A DNA stretch of 64,000 bases from Ditylenchus dipsaci (GCA_004194705.1 SADC01001335.1:248001-312000), one strand, 5' to 3'; shown: positions 11,596-22,882, counted from the stretch's first letter. Notes: a model not told the origin generated them from the sequence alone. Numbers and translations are program-made.

Positions 11596-11836
11596 GCCTG
11601 ACCTCTTCCTACTCGGTGGTCCCCCGCCAATTCAAAAATTTTCCCTTGATCATTGGACTTCTGTACGGCTTTTTCCGCTAGGTTTCTAACAAAACTAAGC
11701 CTAAAATTTGATTTCAGGCCTAGTTTTGTTAGAAACGTGGCGGAAAAATCCGTACAGAAGTCCAATGATCAAGGGAAAATTTTTGAATTGGCGGGGGACC
11801 ACCGAGTAGGAAGAGGTCAGGCCCTTTAAGGTATGT
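11596..11836. mobile_element. Near-perfect 235-bp palindromic MITE (AAAGGGCCTGACC ends)
   Basis: Arms of about 110 bp are almost identical in inverted orientation, from 'aaagggcctgacctcttcc' through 'cagaagtccaatgatcaagg' to a loop near 11,716. It is flanked on the left by TTAA-compatible sequence. The interior ('tttctaacaaaac', 'gtacggctttttccg') is shared with the GGGGCATGCC family at 27,873 and 47,328, which has different outermost ends. Confidence 0.75.
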
Positions 11837-11839
11837 CAA

Positions 11840-12815
11840 CTGCGGGTTTAGAAAGTAAATTTTTTAAATAGCCCCAATGAAGTTAGTTCAATACCCTAAA
11901 AGATACTCTCAGCACCCGGACGGCAATTAAGGCCACCTAGAAGTTAGGTCGACCAGCTAGAGGATGATGGAATCTAATAAAAACTCTACAACAAAATTTA
12001 TTTTTGGGGCGCAAGTGTCGAAGCGCAAATCTCGCGAGGAGCAAATGTTGCATGACCGAAAATAGCAAGTCAAAGAAAATAATTTGCTTGAAAAGCAAAA
12101 AATATTCGTTTGAAAATAGACAATTCGTGTCATAATTCCACTTGTAGGATTGGGCCCCGTGAATTCAAATTGCAACATTTAACACTTCTTCAATAACTCT
12201 TCTTCAATCCACTTCTTCAATCCTCTCAAAAAGGGGAACACACAGTAACACTTGTGATCTGATACTGGTATCTGATGCAGTTTTTAATGCTCTATCACAT
12301 GATGTTTTTATTTTTTTTTAAACTTTGATAAAATTTTGAGAAAATTACGAAGCCAAGCCACAACCACGTGAATTTTCGTCCAAAAGCCCCTGGTTTTTGG
12401 TATGTTTTTGAGGTCAAATTGTTTTGGCTTGAATTTTATGATATTCGCTTGTTGTCTTGTGAGTCTTTGAGCTGTTTCTGTTGCATTTTTCACGCTGATC
12501 ATTTTGGTATATTGGAAACCAAATGTTAAAGAAAGTCGGTTATAAATAAGCCAAACCAGGTACCCTTAAAATTTCAATACCAGGAAAACAGCTGAGTTTA
12601 CCTCTTCTGCTCTAATTCTGAGTGACTTTTGTTTTATTTTCGTGCTGATTTTTGCCTTATCTTGTAGCTCTTGAATTCCTATACAAGTATTGACCAAGCA
12701 GCGTGGAGTTGAACGGCGATATGACATGTCTTGCGCAGCTTGAGTAAACTTTTGTCAAGTGAGAAAATTTCGGGTTTAATATAGTTTCTTATATGGTTCC
12801 ATTTCAATGGTTTCA
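11840..12815. other. Gene-free stretch
   Basis: Nothing recognised on either strand. ORFs are short, lysine/phenylalanine-rich and show no conserved motif. Confidence 0.4.
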
Positions 12816-12819
12816 TATG

Positions 12820-13045
12820 TAGGCAAACTACATACCATTAGAAAGCCCAGACAAAGGGCTTCCTAATGAGCATAAAAGAAAATGCCGCGCCAGATAATTT
12901 CACTGCTCACCAGCCTTAAGAAAAAACTGTCCATTTTTCAAAGAGTCGTTTTGAAAATTGGGTAATTAAGGGCATGCACACAAGTTCATGGGTCTGATTT
13001 CGCGATCATCGTGCTCATCAGGTCTGAAAACCCCCAGGTAGTCAA
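12820..13045. repeat. Dispersed repeat shared with 54,077-54,305
   Basis: About 220 bp matches 54,077-54,305 in direct orientation ('agaaagcccagacaaaggg', 'atgagcataaaagaaaatgc', 'actgctcaccagc', 'ttaagggcatgcac', 'tcgtgctcatcaggtct'). There the segment is one arm of a palindromic element, so this is probably a half-element. Confidence 0.65.
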
Positions 13046-13618
13046 AAGTTACAGTCCGCCTTTCTCGTGTTAAATTTTTGACTGCGTGAATATGCTCTTT
13101 TAAAGGGCAGGAGTAAGATGCGATAAATCACATTGCAGCAAAATGAATTGCGGCATATGACATTGCGACAATTCAAATTGCGGCAAGATCATATTGGGAC
13201 AATTGTCGCAATGCTCAACTGTGTTCGGAACAGTGTTTTTGAAAACGAATACGAAATCGGGTTTACGAACGAATTTGCGAAACGAAATGAAAACGAAAAC
13301 GAAATGGTGTCTCAAAGCGAAACGAAAACGAATGGCAATGTGAAATGAATGCGAAAACGAATTCGTTTTCGTTTTCGTTTTCATTTCGTTTTCGATTTCG
13401 TTTTCATTTCGTTTTCGATTTCGTTTTCATTTCGTTTTCGATTTCGTTTTCATTTCGTTTTCGATTTCTTTTTCCTTTTCACTTTGAAATGGTTTTCGTT
13501 TTTGTTTTCACTTTGAAATGGTTTTCGTTTTTGTTTTCACTTTTATCCTGCATTCATTTTTTTCAAGTTTACTATACTTTAGATTCTTTCGTCGTTTTTC
13601 ACTCTCATTAACAAATTT

Positions 13619-14683
13619 TTGCTTAAGCTAAGTGAAACAGAACATTCGAATGGACTCAATCAGCTCATCGCCGTGCAGACTCAGAAAAGAGAGGGTCGTC
13701 AACGAGATGCGGTTTGGAACAACTTTTTCGAAGAAAGAAATATGGCAGAAGAGACCATTGTCCGATGCAAGAAATGCACTGTGGTTCGTACAATCATCAC
13801 TGTTGCGTCTTTTGTGGTGATAATTACTGAACTTTTTTAGGTATACAAGTCTTCCACTACTGCTCCAAATCTTAAAAGGCACTGGAGAATGGCACATTCC
13901 GACCAAGAACAGCCTTCTCAGAAGATTGGATCTAAGTTTACCAAGAAACAACTCAACACAAGGTACTTGTGAGTTTCAAAGATGCTTAAATGCTTGCATT
14001 TGTCTCTGTATCTTTCCAGAATCCATCAAGCTCAAAGTGCGCTTTCTGATAAGCATTCGATCCCAGCATTATCAATCAACCTCATGTCAACTCTTTGAGC
14101 GTTTTTCATCAATCATCAAAAAAAATGTTGTGAAAGAGCTCTCTCGATTTTCGTGGTCTTTGTTCGTCTTGATGCTGAAATGGCCAATTCTTTTCGACGT
14201 TGAAATTGACCACCTATTGAGTTTTCAAGAAAAGCGAATCTCCAGAAAACAAGGTGAATATTTATGTTGCGAAGTATGATTTAGTCTTGTCCTTTTTAGG
14301 TATTTTTCGATAGCTTATTCCGGCTTCTGTCATGGATCAACACAAAACAGCCGGAAAATCAATTGCTTCTATGACGTTTTTTAGTTAAGTTGATGGGTGT
14401 CGATCTCGTAGAATTGAATGTCTCGACGACGAAAAGGGGTAATCACTTGGCTGCCAGACACTGAAAAAGTAGGATTTTTTTCGTTAGCGATCATTTAATG
14501 GTTTTTCAGGATAAAAAGACATCGCAAAGTTGCTCTTGAGATATTGTACTAATACTCCAGTGAAAAGAGTTTTCTCTCAGTGCGGTTTGGCTATGTCAAG
14601 GCGTCAGAACAGAACCTGTTTTCAACTACTAGATTCTCAGTTGATAGTGTATTTGAATTCTTATTGTTATGGAAAATGACTTT
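13619..14683 (+). pseudogene. hAT transposase relic: BED zinc finger and C-terminal dimerisation exon
   Basis: The reading frame from 13,619 contains 'DAVWNNFF', then C-x2-C in 'RCKKC'. After a short intron ending TTTTTTAG at 13,840 the finger is completed by 'NLKRHWRMAH', an H-x4-H (13,841-13,915). This spacing is the BED finger used by hAT transposases to bind element ends. At 14,515-14,683 the segment 'TPVKRVFSQCGLAMSRR' is the conserved hAT dimerisation motif, ending at a TGA. The catalytic middle (14,000-14,400) is interrupted by stops and not convincingly readable, so the gene is most likely dead. Strand and order fit the enclosing element. A later role for the BED part is possible, but nothing here supports it. 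Confidence 0.75.
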
Positions 14684-14889
14684 TTGTTGATTTGTGTCAC
14701 TTTTCGATGAATAAAGTGATATATGGAATATATTGGCTTATGGTGGTTAATTATTCTTTAAGGCATGGAACGTAAATTGTGGATATTATTAGAATTATTA
14801 AATACTAGATCAACAGGCGCCATCTGGCAATTAATAATCTGGAAACCGCATTAAAACATTTCAAGGAATAAAAAAAACATTGTCTGGGT

Positions 14890-15300
14890 ACCTCTATCCA
14901 TGTACCCTTCTAAGTACTCATATCTGGTTATTACCAACTCGGTATTTCCTTCGTGTATCCCATCAGGTACGACCACCTAACAACCATAATTTAGGTACCA
15001 TCGCCCGGGTCCAACTACCTATTTAACCATAATCGAACCCCATCCCCCCTGGGTACGACCACCTGAAAACCATAATCTGGCAGGACCACCTAGGTACTTC
15101 ATTAGGGTACGATTACTTGGTGCCTCACTAAAGTTAGCTCCATCTGGCTTTCTCTATCTGTGTATCCTTATACAGATAGCACGAGCTGGGTGGTTCCACT
15201 ACATGGGTGCCCTCATCTGGGTAACTCTACCTGGGTACCTCCAACTGGGATCCTTTATCGGGCTAACCATCTTGGTACCACCTCCTGAATACCCAAATAC
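14890..15300. repeat. GGTACC/ACCACCTGGGTAC-rich degenerate repeats
   Basis: Irregular repeats of 'gggtacgaccacctg' and 'gggtacctc' units, related in composition to the CACCTGGATGGTACC arrays at 2,412 and 6,670. Confidence 0.45.
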
Positions 15301-15714
15301 TATATGTAGATTAGAAACTGGATACTTCTCGGCAAACCAACTATAAAATTCAGATTCTGAAATCAAATCGCCTGCAAAAATACCAGAAGTTATACAAAGA
15401 AACCCTAATATAAAGCGAAACCGAAAATGAAATTCAATACGAAATGAAAAAGAAAACGAAATGAAAACGAAATCCAATGCGAAATGAACGCGAAAACGAA
15501 ATCGGTTCAAAATGAAATGAAAACGAAAATGAAATCGATTTCGAAACGAAATAAAACGAAAACGAAATTTCGTTTTCATTTCGTTTTGAGACCCCATTTT
15601 GTTTCGTTTTCATTTCATTTCGAAATTTCGCTTTGATTTCATTTCGCATTGATTTCGTGTTCGTTTATGAAAACACTAATATGCACTAACACAAACACTA
15701 ACACTAAAACACGA

Positions 15715-16640
15715 ATATGGATGATATTGAAGTTGTAAGCACTTATAATTAGTGCCCATCTCTGTAGTCGGCTAGCAGCATACACCGGAATTCCCTTTTT
15801 AGAACCAAAAATAGATAGTAGTGGTTTATGTTCTGTATGTAGAGTAAATTTTTGACCAAAAATGTATTTGTGGAATTTCTTTACGGCGAAAATTAATGCT
15901 AAACTCTTCTTCAATTTGACTGAACGACCATCAACTGACAATAGATTCAACTGACAATAGTCAACTGACAATATATTCAATTAACAATAATCAACTGACA
16001 ATAGATTCAACTGAATTACTTTAGTAAAAAGTACCCAAATTTATTTCCCAGACCCAGAAAATGTGTGCAAACTTTTATTAGTCACAACTTCCGTCGTGGC
16101 CTACCCTAGCTAAGGGCTAAGCCTAAACTTGTTGTTTGCAAGGGTAGTTACAGCATTTTTAAAAGTCGGATTGTTGGGGGGGGAGTATTCGCTACTAGTG
16201 ACTTTGTTTGAATTGTCACGGAAAAAATGAAGTTCACTGTGTGGTGGCTAATTATGTTAATTAATTTTTCTATTGTCAGTCGGCAACTATTAGTTTAATC
16301 TATTGTCAGTTGACTATTGTCAGTTAAACCGTATTGTCAGTTGACTATTGTCAGTTGAATCTATTGTCAGTTGATAGTTTACCATTTGACTATAGTTTTG
16401 CTGTGCAGAATTGAAAGCCTTGGAAGCATGTTCCACAATCTTGATGGATCCGTCGGAAACTTGTGACCTATAGTAGCTCCCATGCCATCTTTTAGAGGCA
16501 TCTGCCGCAACAATGATAGTAGTCTAGGGTCGTAATGGACTAACAAGAGATCAGAAAAATGATGTCTTTGGCTTTGTCAAAGGACTCTTGACACTCTTTA
16601 GACCAAAAGTAGGTGACATCTTTCTGTAGTAGTTTATCCC
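15715..16640 (-). pseudogene. Ty3/gypsy retrotransposon RT/RNase H fragment, split by an insertion
   Basis: Reading the minus strand from 16,640, the frame gives 'TYFWSKECQESFDKAK', then 'LLLVHYDPRL'. After a 460-bp insertion it resumes with 'LALIFAVKKFHKYIFGQKF', 'TEHKPLLSIF' and 'ASRLQRWAL'. These are the connection and RNase H regions of Ty3/gypsy pol, which degrade the RNA strand of the hybrid during reverse transcription. Stops and frame changes are present (after 'AKDIIF' and in the segment upstream of the insertion), and no gag, LTR, protease or integrase is visible. This is a decayed internal fragment. The insertion at 15,922-16,382 falls within RNase H. Confidence 0.8.
15922..16382. 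mobile_element. Palindromic element (CAACTGACAATAG repeats) inserted in the gypsy fragment
   Basis: Arms contain repeated 'tcaactgacaatagat' on the left and 'ctattgtcagttga' on the right. The host sequence 'atttgact' is duplicated on both sides (15,914-15,921 and 16,384-16,391, extendable to 9-10 bp with one mismatch), as expected for an insertion TSD. The middle (16,015-16,210) is a copy of the 2,775-3,085 MITE, so this element was itself hit later. Confidence 0.75.
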
Positions 16641-16642
16641 GT

Positions 16643-16805
16643 ACACACTCATTTGATCACAACTCATTTGATCCCACTCATTTGATCCCACTCATTTGAT
16701 CACAAACTCATTGATCCCAACTCATTTGATCACACTCATTTGATCCCAACTCATTTGATCCCACTCATTTGATCACAACTCATTTAATCCCACCTCATTT
16801 GATCC
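16643..16805. repeat. Minisatellite ACTCATTTGATCCC
   Basis: About eleven tandem copies of a 14-16-bp unit, alternately ending ATCCC and ATCAC. It abuts the 5' end of the gypsy fragment. Confidence 0.75.
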
Positions 16806-16879
16806 CAATTTCAAAAATTGTATTTCAAAGTTTTTGAAAGCATGATGATCTTTAATTAAGTTTTATTGGTAGAAAAATC

Positions 16880-17330
16880 TTTGTTATTGTTTTGATTTTA
16901 GCAATATCGATGGCTATGAGCGTGGGTGATGCCTTGATGATCGTGTGCCTAACGAACTTTGTCGCTGTCGAGAGATCAAGCCATGCAAGATCGAGTTTTT
17001 GTCAGAAGAAGCCAATTGGTTACACCACGCCATGAGCCAGTGAAGAAATTGAATGGTTAGACTTATTCACAAAAATGAAAAGCGGATCAATTCCTGAAGA
17101 ACCATTGAAAAATATGGATCTACAAGAGTCAGTAATAATGGGTCAGTTTTGCATTAACTTTTTATTTTATATAAGGTCGATGAGGTCAAACTGCTTTGAG
17201 AAAACTCAGCCATTTCATTATGCGAGTCAAGCCGGACAAAGAAAACGAGACAACTCGTCGTCAGGTATGTCATCCTATAAGTCAGTCCTGAACATTGTAA
17301 ATTTTTTACATCGTATTTGAGCAAGAGTGA
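16880..17330 (+). other. Possible decayed exons, unrecognised
   Basis: A plus-strand frame here gives 'EEIEWLDLFTKMKSGSIPEE' after a stop. GT-AG-like signals follow near 17,143/17,176 and 17,264. The composition is more protein-like than the flanks, but I recognise no family. A relic of a transposase or gene is possible. Confidence 0.2.
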
Positions 17331-17449
17331 ATTCCGTTAAAGTGCTGCGACAGCTCGTATTCCAGCGTATGACTACCGCGAAGCAAATATCGTTTTTGAC
17401 AATTCGTTATCAGCGTACATCGTATGGAGTTCAAAAGCCGTGCAGCATA

Positions 17450-18678
17450 TCTGGACAAAACTCGTATTGACAAAACTCGTATTGACAAAAAACGAAAGAT
17501 TCAAACTCGTATGACAAAACTCGTATTTGACAAACTCGTATTTGTTCAAAACATTTGACAAACAATCTTATTTATTAACAAAAACAAAACTCGTATTGAC
17601 AAAACTCGTATTGACAAAACTCGTATTTGACAAAACTCGTATTTGACAAAGCTCTTATGACAAAACTCGTAGAAGCTCGTATCGTATTGACAAAACTCGT
17701 ATTTGACAAAACTCGTATTTGACAAAACTCGTATTTGACAAAACTCGTATTGACAAAACTCGTATTTGACAAACTCGTATTTGACAAAACTCGTATTTGA
17801 CAAAACTAGTATTGACAAAACTCGTATTTGACAAAACTCGTATTGACAAACTCGTATTGACAAAACTCGTATTGACAAAACTCGTATTTGACAAAACTCG
17901 TATTTGACAAAGCTCGTATTTGACAAAACTCGTATTTGACAAAGCTCGTATTTGACAAACTCGTATTGACAAAACTCGTATTTGACAAAACTCGTATTTG
18001 ACAAAACTCGTATTTGACAAAACTCGTATCTGACAAAACTCGTATTGACAAAACTCGTATTGACAAAACTCGTATTTGACAAAACTCGTATTTGACAAAA
18101 CTCGTATTTGACAAAACTCGAATTGACAAAACTCGAATTGACAAACTCGTATTTGACAAAACTCGTATTGACAAAACTCGTATTTGACAAAACTCGTATT
18201 TGACAAAACTCGTATTGACAAAACTCGTATTTGACAAAACTCGTATTTGACAAAACTCGTATTTGACAAAACTCGTATTGACAAACTCGTATTTGACAAA
18301 ACTCGTATTTGACAAACTCGTATTTGACAAACTCGTATTGACGAAACTTGTATTTGACAAAACTCGTATTTGACAAAATCGTATTTGACAAACTCGTATT
18401 TGACAAACTCGTATTTGACAAAACTCGTATTGACAAACTCGTATTTGACAAAACTCGTATTTGACAAACTCGTATTTGACAAACTCGTATTGACGAAACT
18501 TGTATTTGACAAACTCGTATTTGACAAAATCGTATTTGACAAACTCGTATTTGACAAACTCGTATTTGACAAAACTCGTATTTGACAAAACTCGTATTGA
18601 CAAAACTCGTATTTGACAAAACTCGTATTGACAAAACTCGTATTTGACAAAACTCGTATTTGACAAAACTCGTATTTG
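17450..18678. repeat. Satellite array, 15-17-bp unit AAAACTCGTATTTGAC
   Basis: About 75 head-to-tail copies of (A)AAACTCGTATT(T)GAC occupy 1.2 kb. Most variation is one-base length change: AAA versus AAAA before CTCG, and ATTGAC versus ATTTGAC. Rare variants are TCGAATTG, GACGAAACTTG and AAAATCG. Diverged monomers extend left to about 17,340. Because unit lengths mix 15, 16 and 17, all three minus-strand frames stay open in places (up to 397 codons), giving pseudo-proteins such as 'SIRVLSNTSFVKYEFCQ'. Confidence 0.92.
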
Positions 18679-18679
18679 A

Positions 18680-19205
18680 GTCTCGATAAAGAAGTAAATT
18701 TGCTGCACTTTGGTACAAGGACGTATACAAAAAATACAAGTTTACGGTGTTTTATACAAAAGTTAGACAGAAAACGCTAAACCCCCTATTTTTATTCGGA
18801 AAAAGTCACTTGTTTGCTTTAAAAGGTCTCTAGTTTTGAAAATTCTGACTTTACGAAAATCGGTCTGACTTTTCTGGTTCCTGAATGTACAAGCTACATT
18901 TTGGTATCGAACCAGATGAGTGGCAATATCGTGGCTTTGACTTTAGAAGTATTCCAAAAGCCTTCAGATTCATTCTGGATTGCTGTTTCAAAAATTTTCG
19001 GTCACGACGCTTGTAAATTAATCACGCACCCCCGCCACTGCCCCCCGGTCACAGCTTGCACAGCATGCTTGAAGATTTGCCAATACTACCAGTCAAATTC
19101 TCGTTTGACCATTTTGAAGTCATCTTGGATGTATAAAATATTTAATTTCAGTTACCCGTACTACTTGTCGTTTGCCTTATTAGAATAAAATATTGTTTTA
19201 CGGTT
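18680..19205. other. Gene-free stretch
   Basis: No recognisable coding or structured feature apart from the phrase 'gtacaagctacattttggta' near 18,885, which recurs in other repeats of this window. Confidence 0.35.
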
Positions 19206-19206
19206 T

Positions 19207-19447
19207 TAAAGGGGCATGATCGTGCCCGATGGGGAGAAAAGGCGCGAACCAGCAGTTCTTTTCTTTCTCGATAAATTTTTACATTCGTTCTCGTCTAGAT
19301 TTTTAAGTTTTCTGTCTAGTTTTTAAAAGCAGTATAGTATATATTTAAAAGCAGATTTGACGCAGAACGAAGGAAAAATGAGATGATTCGAAAAAGTTCG
19401 AAAAAAACTGCTGCTTCGCGCCTTAACGCACGGGCATGCCCCTTTAA
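19207..19447. mobile_element. MITE of the TTAAAGGGGCATG family
   Basis: Starts 'aaaggggcatgatcgtgccc' and ends 'gcacgggcatgcccctttaa', with inverted subterminal arms around 'ggcgcgaaccagcagtt' and 'aactgctgcttcgcgcc'. The same family occurs at 27,766-28,242 and, truncated, at 61,224-61,436. Outer ends read TTAAAGGGGC / GCCCCTTTAA, compatible with TTAA or TTA targeting. Confidence 0.7.
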
Positions 19448-19539
19448 TGAAATCAATAATTGATTATCGATGTCAAGCGTTAAAAAGTTGATGAATAAAT
19501 GCGATAAAATTTGCATTGGCGCCTATAAACTTGGCGTTA

Positions 19540-19725
19540 TGCGTTTCCACGAAAAAGTTGCAAATGCAGCTTTTCCGTGGAAACGTATACGCACCGTCTT
19601 AATTTGACCACGCCAATTCAAAATTTTTTCCGAATCATTGGACTTCTGTACGTATTTTTTGACTTGGTTTCTAACAAAACAAGGCCTAGAATTTTATTTT
19701 AGGTTTTCAGTTATTATTTTAGCTC
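19540..19725. repeat. Short inverted repeat plus half of the palindromic MITE
   Basis: 'gcgtttccacgaaaaag' and 'cttttccgtggaaacg' (19,550-19,590) form a hairpin. 19,612-19,710 matches one arm of the 27,873/47,328 family ('cattggacttctgtacg', 'ggtttctaacaaaac'). Confidence 0.5.
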
Positions 19726-20250
19726 TTTTGCAGTTTTAATTTACACGAACATTTGCAAACATATACTGAAAATAGCGACAAGACGCAGGGCTACATTTCG
19801 AGTGCAAGGTTGTAAATGATCATGTAAACTAAATTTGCAAAAAAAAACCTTAGTTCCAAAACAATACCAAAAATTTCGGGGACAGCCCTGGGTGGGAGTG
19901 CATCGAATTGGACATCGTTGGATGTTTTTTAAATTCTAGCATTAACTAAATGATATTTTTCATCTTTGTTCGATAGCTCAAAATAAAGCCTAGTATCTTA
20001 ACTACATTTTGAAATATGAAACGTGTTAATTGCAGAACAAAGTCAGAAAATATCATTTGAACCAGTCAAAGAAAAACCACCAAAACGATCGATTTCGGAA
20101 ATTCAACCTATTTTAGCCTGGATACAACCTCCAGATGTTTTGAATTCATACTGCGATGAATTTGTCGGATAGCCAAGAACCTGAGAATTATTTTCACACC
20201 AAACTTGTGAATAATAACAAAATATTCGCGTCTCGATGTGTACCCCCCCC
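19726..20250. other. Gene-free stretch
   Basis: No recognised coding sequence. It ends in a C-run that forms the target site of the next element. Confidence 0.35.
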
Positions 20251-20251
20251 C

Positions 20252-21046
20252 CAGACATGAGCACGGGCCGGGACGGGCGGACCTAGGTTTTTACGGCCCG
20301 GGACGTGCCGGGCTCATAGATTTCCGCGGTGGTCGGGCCGTGCCTAAGGCCGATCGGGCCGGCCCGCCTCGGCCCGCCCAATAAATAATTTTCAAAATCC
20401 CGCCTCTTAAAAATCCCTCTTTTCAAAATCACAATATTTTCAATATCCCGCAATTTTCAATCGTTTCCAACTTTTTTCTTACTCATCTCCAATCCTTCTT
20501 CGGAAGCTAGAGCAGACGATAAACACTACGCAAGACCCCAATCACAACGACGACAAGGATTCTGGAGAGCCTTCGGGAGCCTTCAAGGACAACGATGACC
20601 TCTTTCAGATGGTGAAGTACGACCAAGATGGGAATGCGGAGAAGGCTGAAGTTACAAAATTTTTGACATGCAAGCAATGCAGGATGCTTCTGGCTCACAC
20701 TCACGGCGGTCATATTTCGTAAGTTCGCATTTTTCATATTGAATAATTAATGTTAAATATATTTAGTAGGTATCGATCTACCCATATCAAGCAGCCTGAG
20801 GCGACGAACCTAATTGACTTGCTCTCTTTCTATTCTCCCAACCGGCCCACTTCGGCAGAAATCCAGAAAATGAATGAAATTTATATGACTTTTATTTTCT
20901 GTCCCCCATATAGATAAAGAGCCGGGCTTTGCGGGCCAGCACGGCCCGGGCCGGGCTTCACTTTTGAAATTTCCCGCGGGCCGGGCCGGGCTCAAGAAAA
21001 CATTCGGCGGGCCGGGCACTAAAATTTACGGCCGTGAACATGTCTG
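20252..21046 (+). mobile_element. hAT element with GGGCCGGGCACG-rich ends
   Basis: Termini CAGACATGAGCACGGGCC and GGCCGTGAACATGTCTG are inverted repeats. The flanks are C-runs (CCCCCCCC left, CCCCGCCC right), a 7/8 match to a duplicated target. Both subterminal regions (20,262-20,385 and 20,925-21,015) are arrays of GGGCCGGGC/CGGGCCGGCCC, strikingly GC-rich in an AT-rich setting. The interior encodes part of a BED-finger protein. Confidence 0.7.
20516..20915 (+). pseudogene. hAT transposase N-terminal BED-finger exons
   Basis: Exon 20,516-20,718 reads 'TINTTQDPNHNDDKDSG', then 'VTKFLTCKQCRMLLAHTHGG', with C-x2-C. A donor GTAAGT at 20,719 and an acceptor TTTAG at 20,766 join it in frame to 'RYRSTHIKQPEATNLIDLL', completing the histidine half of a BED zinc finger ('HISRYRSTHIK'). 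The frame runs to a stop near 20,915. No catalytic domain remains inside the element, so it is a deletion derivative. The intron (48 nt) matches the size of host introns here. Confidence 0.65.
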
Positions 21047-21356
21047 CCCCCGCCCCTTAATAGTCCGCTTTTTATATCGGCCATAAATGTCAGTCTTATA
21101 TTCTCGGTTTTCGAAAAGGTCAATCCTCAAGCATAATTCCTCAAATCTTAAGGCCCACATGTCACGACGTCAGTAAATCTGGTGTGCATACGCATTCACA
21201 CATTACAGATAAAATTTATTTCTTAGTGTTGGCCGCATATCCAATTCTATAGTTGCAAATAGTAGAGTGTGAATAAAAACATTAGACATAAAAATTAAAA
21301 AACTAGAATATTTTTTAAAGAACCATAGGGTGTCTATTTTACGGGTGTTCACCAGG

Positions 21357-22224
21357 GGTGCAGGACGTTTAATCGCCACAAATTTTATCGCCCAGAAAAC
21401 TGATAGCCAGCAAATAATGATAGCCAGCAAAAAATCTATATTAATATATGTTATCGAAATGGTCTCTCTCACAGATGAGACTCTATGGCCTAGTGGTGAA
21501 GGGCGGCCAAAAAAAAACTTTTGCTCGAGTTCGACTCTAGCACGAGGCTAAATTTTTTTTCTTTTATGACTGTAACTAGTCATCCAGGAAGTTTTGGACC
21601 ATGAGAAGCATGAGAAAAGCACTAAAAACACCGAAAAGTGCTGAAAAAGACAAAAGAAGCAAAAAGATAAAGAATTTTAACTATTTTTAACTGGATTTGG
21701 GTTTCAGTTAATTTTAACTAATATTTAAAATCAGTTAAAATTAACTATTTTTCAAATTAGTTATTTTTAACTAATTTTCAAAATCCAGTTAAAATTAACT
21801 GCATTCCCCACACTGCAGCATATAAAAGCTTTTTTCATATCTTAAGTTACATAAATTTCTGAAAGTTTTAGCACCAAATTGAAGCCCTAAATGTCAGATA
21901 CATTTTGGCACTAAAACTTCTATAAAAACTGAAAAAGTTTAGATCTAAACTTCAAAAAAACGCTCATTCGGTGATTTCCGACACGTTTTTTTTACACCGA
22001 GTAAGCACTTTTTGAAGTTTAGATTTAAATATTTTCAACTTTTGTAGAAGTGTTAGTGCCAAAATGTAGCTGACATTACAATTTGGTGCCAAAACTCAAA
22101 AACCCTGGCTGGCTATCAATTTTGTGGGCGATCAAATTTGTGAGCGATAAAATTTGTAGCGATCAATTTTGTGGCGATCATAATATGCCGTCGATCAAAT
22201 TTGTGGCAATCAAACGTCCTGCAC
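21357..22224. mobile_element. 868-bp inverted-repeat element (GTGCAGGACGTTT ends)
   Basis: Left 'gtgcaggacgtttaatcgcc' and right 'caatcaaacgtcctgcac' are inverted repeats, continuing as degenerate 'gatcaaatttgtggc' repeats. Inside are a tRNA-like segment (21,478-21,545: 'tggcctagtggtgaaggg' and 'gagttcgactc'), a 'ttaactnatttt' repeat (21,680-21,800), and a palindrome (21,895-22,080) around 'agtttagatctaaactt'. No clear TSD was found. Confidence 0.6.
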
Positions 22225-22880
22225 GCTGTCCATGGGGAGTGTTGATAATGGGAGGGACTTCCATTAAAGGAAATTTGCCACTAGCAGGCCCATAATCTTT
22301 TTTCTACAAAGGCAAAGCTCATGAAACAAAACATCCACCTCCTAATCTACAGTGTATTAGACGTTTTAAAGTACCCAAACACAAACTAGTATATAGTCGA
22401 ATATGTATAAATGGACACCCCCAATAAGCAGATCCTTTTATAGACATTGGTTGGTCGATAAGTATTTACAAAAGCTTTAAAATCCCTCCCAAGTAGGCGC
22501 CGGACAAAACTCCTCCCCTCATTGTGGAATATTGCCGACTTTCTTCTACAAAGTATCAGACTTTAAAAAAGTGTCGAAGCGCTGTTTAAAAAATTACTAC
22601 CTTACTAGAAACGATATTCTTAAAGTAGTGGACTTTAATCAATGACTGGAAATACCAAGAAACCCGAGTCTTAAGAAATGCTGCTTCGCTAAGATTTTTT
22701 GTGTCTTTCGTATAGACTATACGCATCGCCTTCAAACAGTTAGAAAAATAACTCAATCTATGACAGCGCAGCATAAAAAATAAATTCTTATGCTGGAAAG
22801 CATCACAATCACTGAGGAACGATTAGGAAATGAAGATAATAGAAAAATTACACGCATTCAATACAACAGGCGAGAATAAA
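22225..22880. other. Gene-free stretch downstream of exportin-7
   Basis: No recognised coding sequence or repeat. It probably includes the end of the XPO7 3' region. Confidence 0.35.
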
Positions 22881-22882
22881 AT

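Larger units (their letters stand above)
13231..15678 (+). mobile_element. hAT element with AAAACGAAAT subterminal arrays and transposase relic
   Basis: The left end CAGTGTTTTTGAAAACGAA (13,231) and the right end (reverse complement AGTGTTTTCATAAACGAA, ending about 15,678) are imperfect inverted repeats. Both sides carry 'gaaaacgaaatg' arrays (13,240-13,550 and 15,415-15,660) and share an inverted 'gagaccccatttcg'-type segment. The transposase relic lies between them. No clear TSD is seen, and the right side contains other degenerate repeats (GGTACC-rich, 14,890-15,290), so the boundaries are provisional. Confidence 0.6.

Noticed and set aside
13100..13611. Phe/Arg-rich ORFs ('FRFRFHFVF')
   Set aside because: Translation of the TTTTCGTTTTCATTTCG array; likewise at 15,199-15,649.
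13231..15678. hAT element boundaries supported by a TSD
   Set aside because: The 8-mers outside the assigned ends (GTTCGGAA and ATATGCAC) do not match, and the right end lies in a 'cactaacac' repeat, so I keep the element but not a TSD claim.
17450..18678. CRISPR-like array
   Set aside because: Units abut without unique spacers and vary by single-base indels. The context is eukaryotic with spliceosomal introns.
17546..18739. Overlapping ORFs of 300-397 aa on the minus strand
   Set aside because: They are translations of the AAAACTCGTATTTGAC satellite in several frames at once. There is no non-repetitive sequence, and the longest ORFs are a consequence of the unit lacking stops on that strand.
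21478..21545. Functional tRNA gene
   Set aside because: A- and B-box-like motifs are present but acceptor, D and anticodon stems do not pair, and an A9 run occupies the anticodon region.
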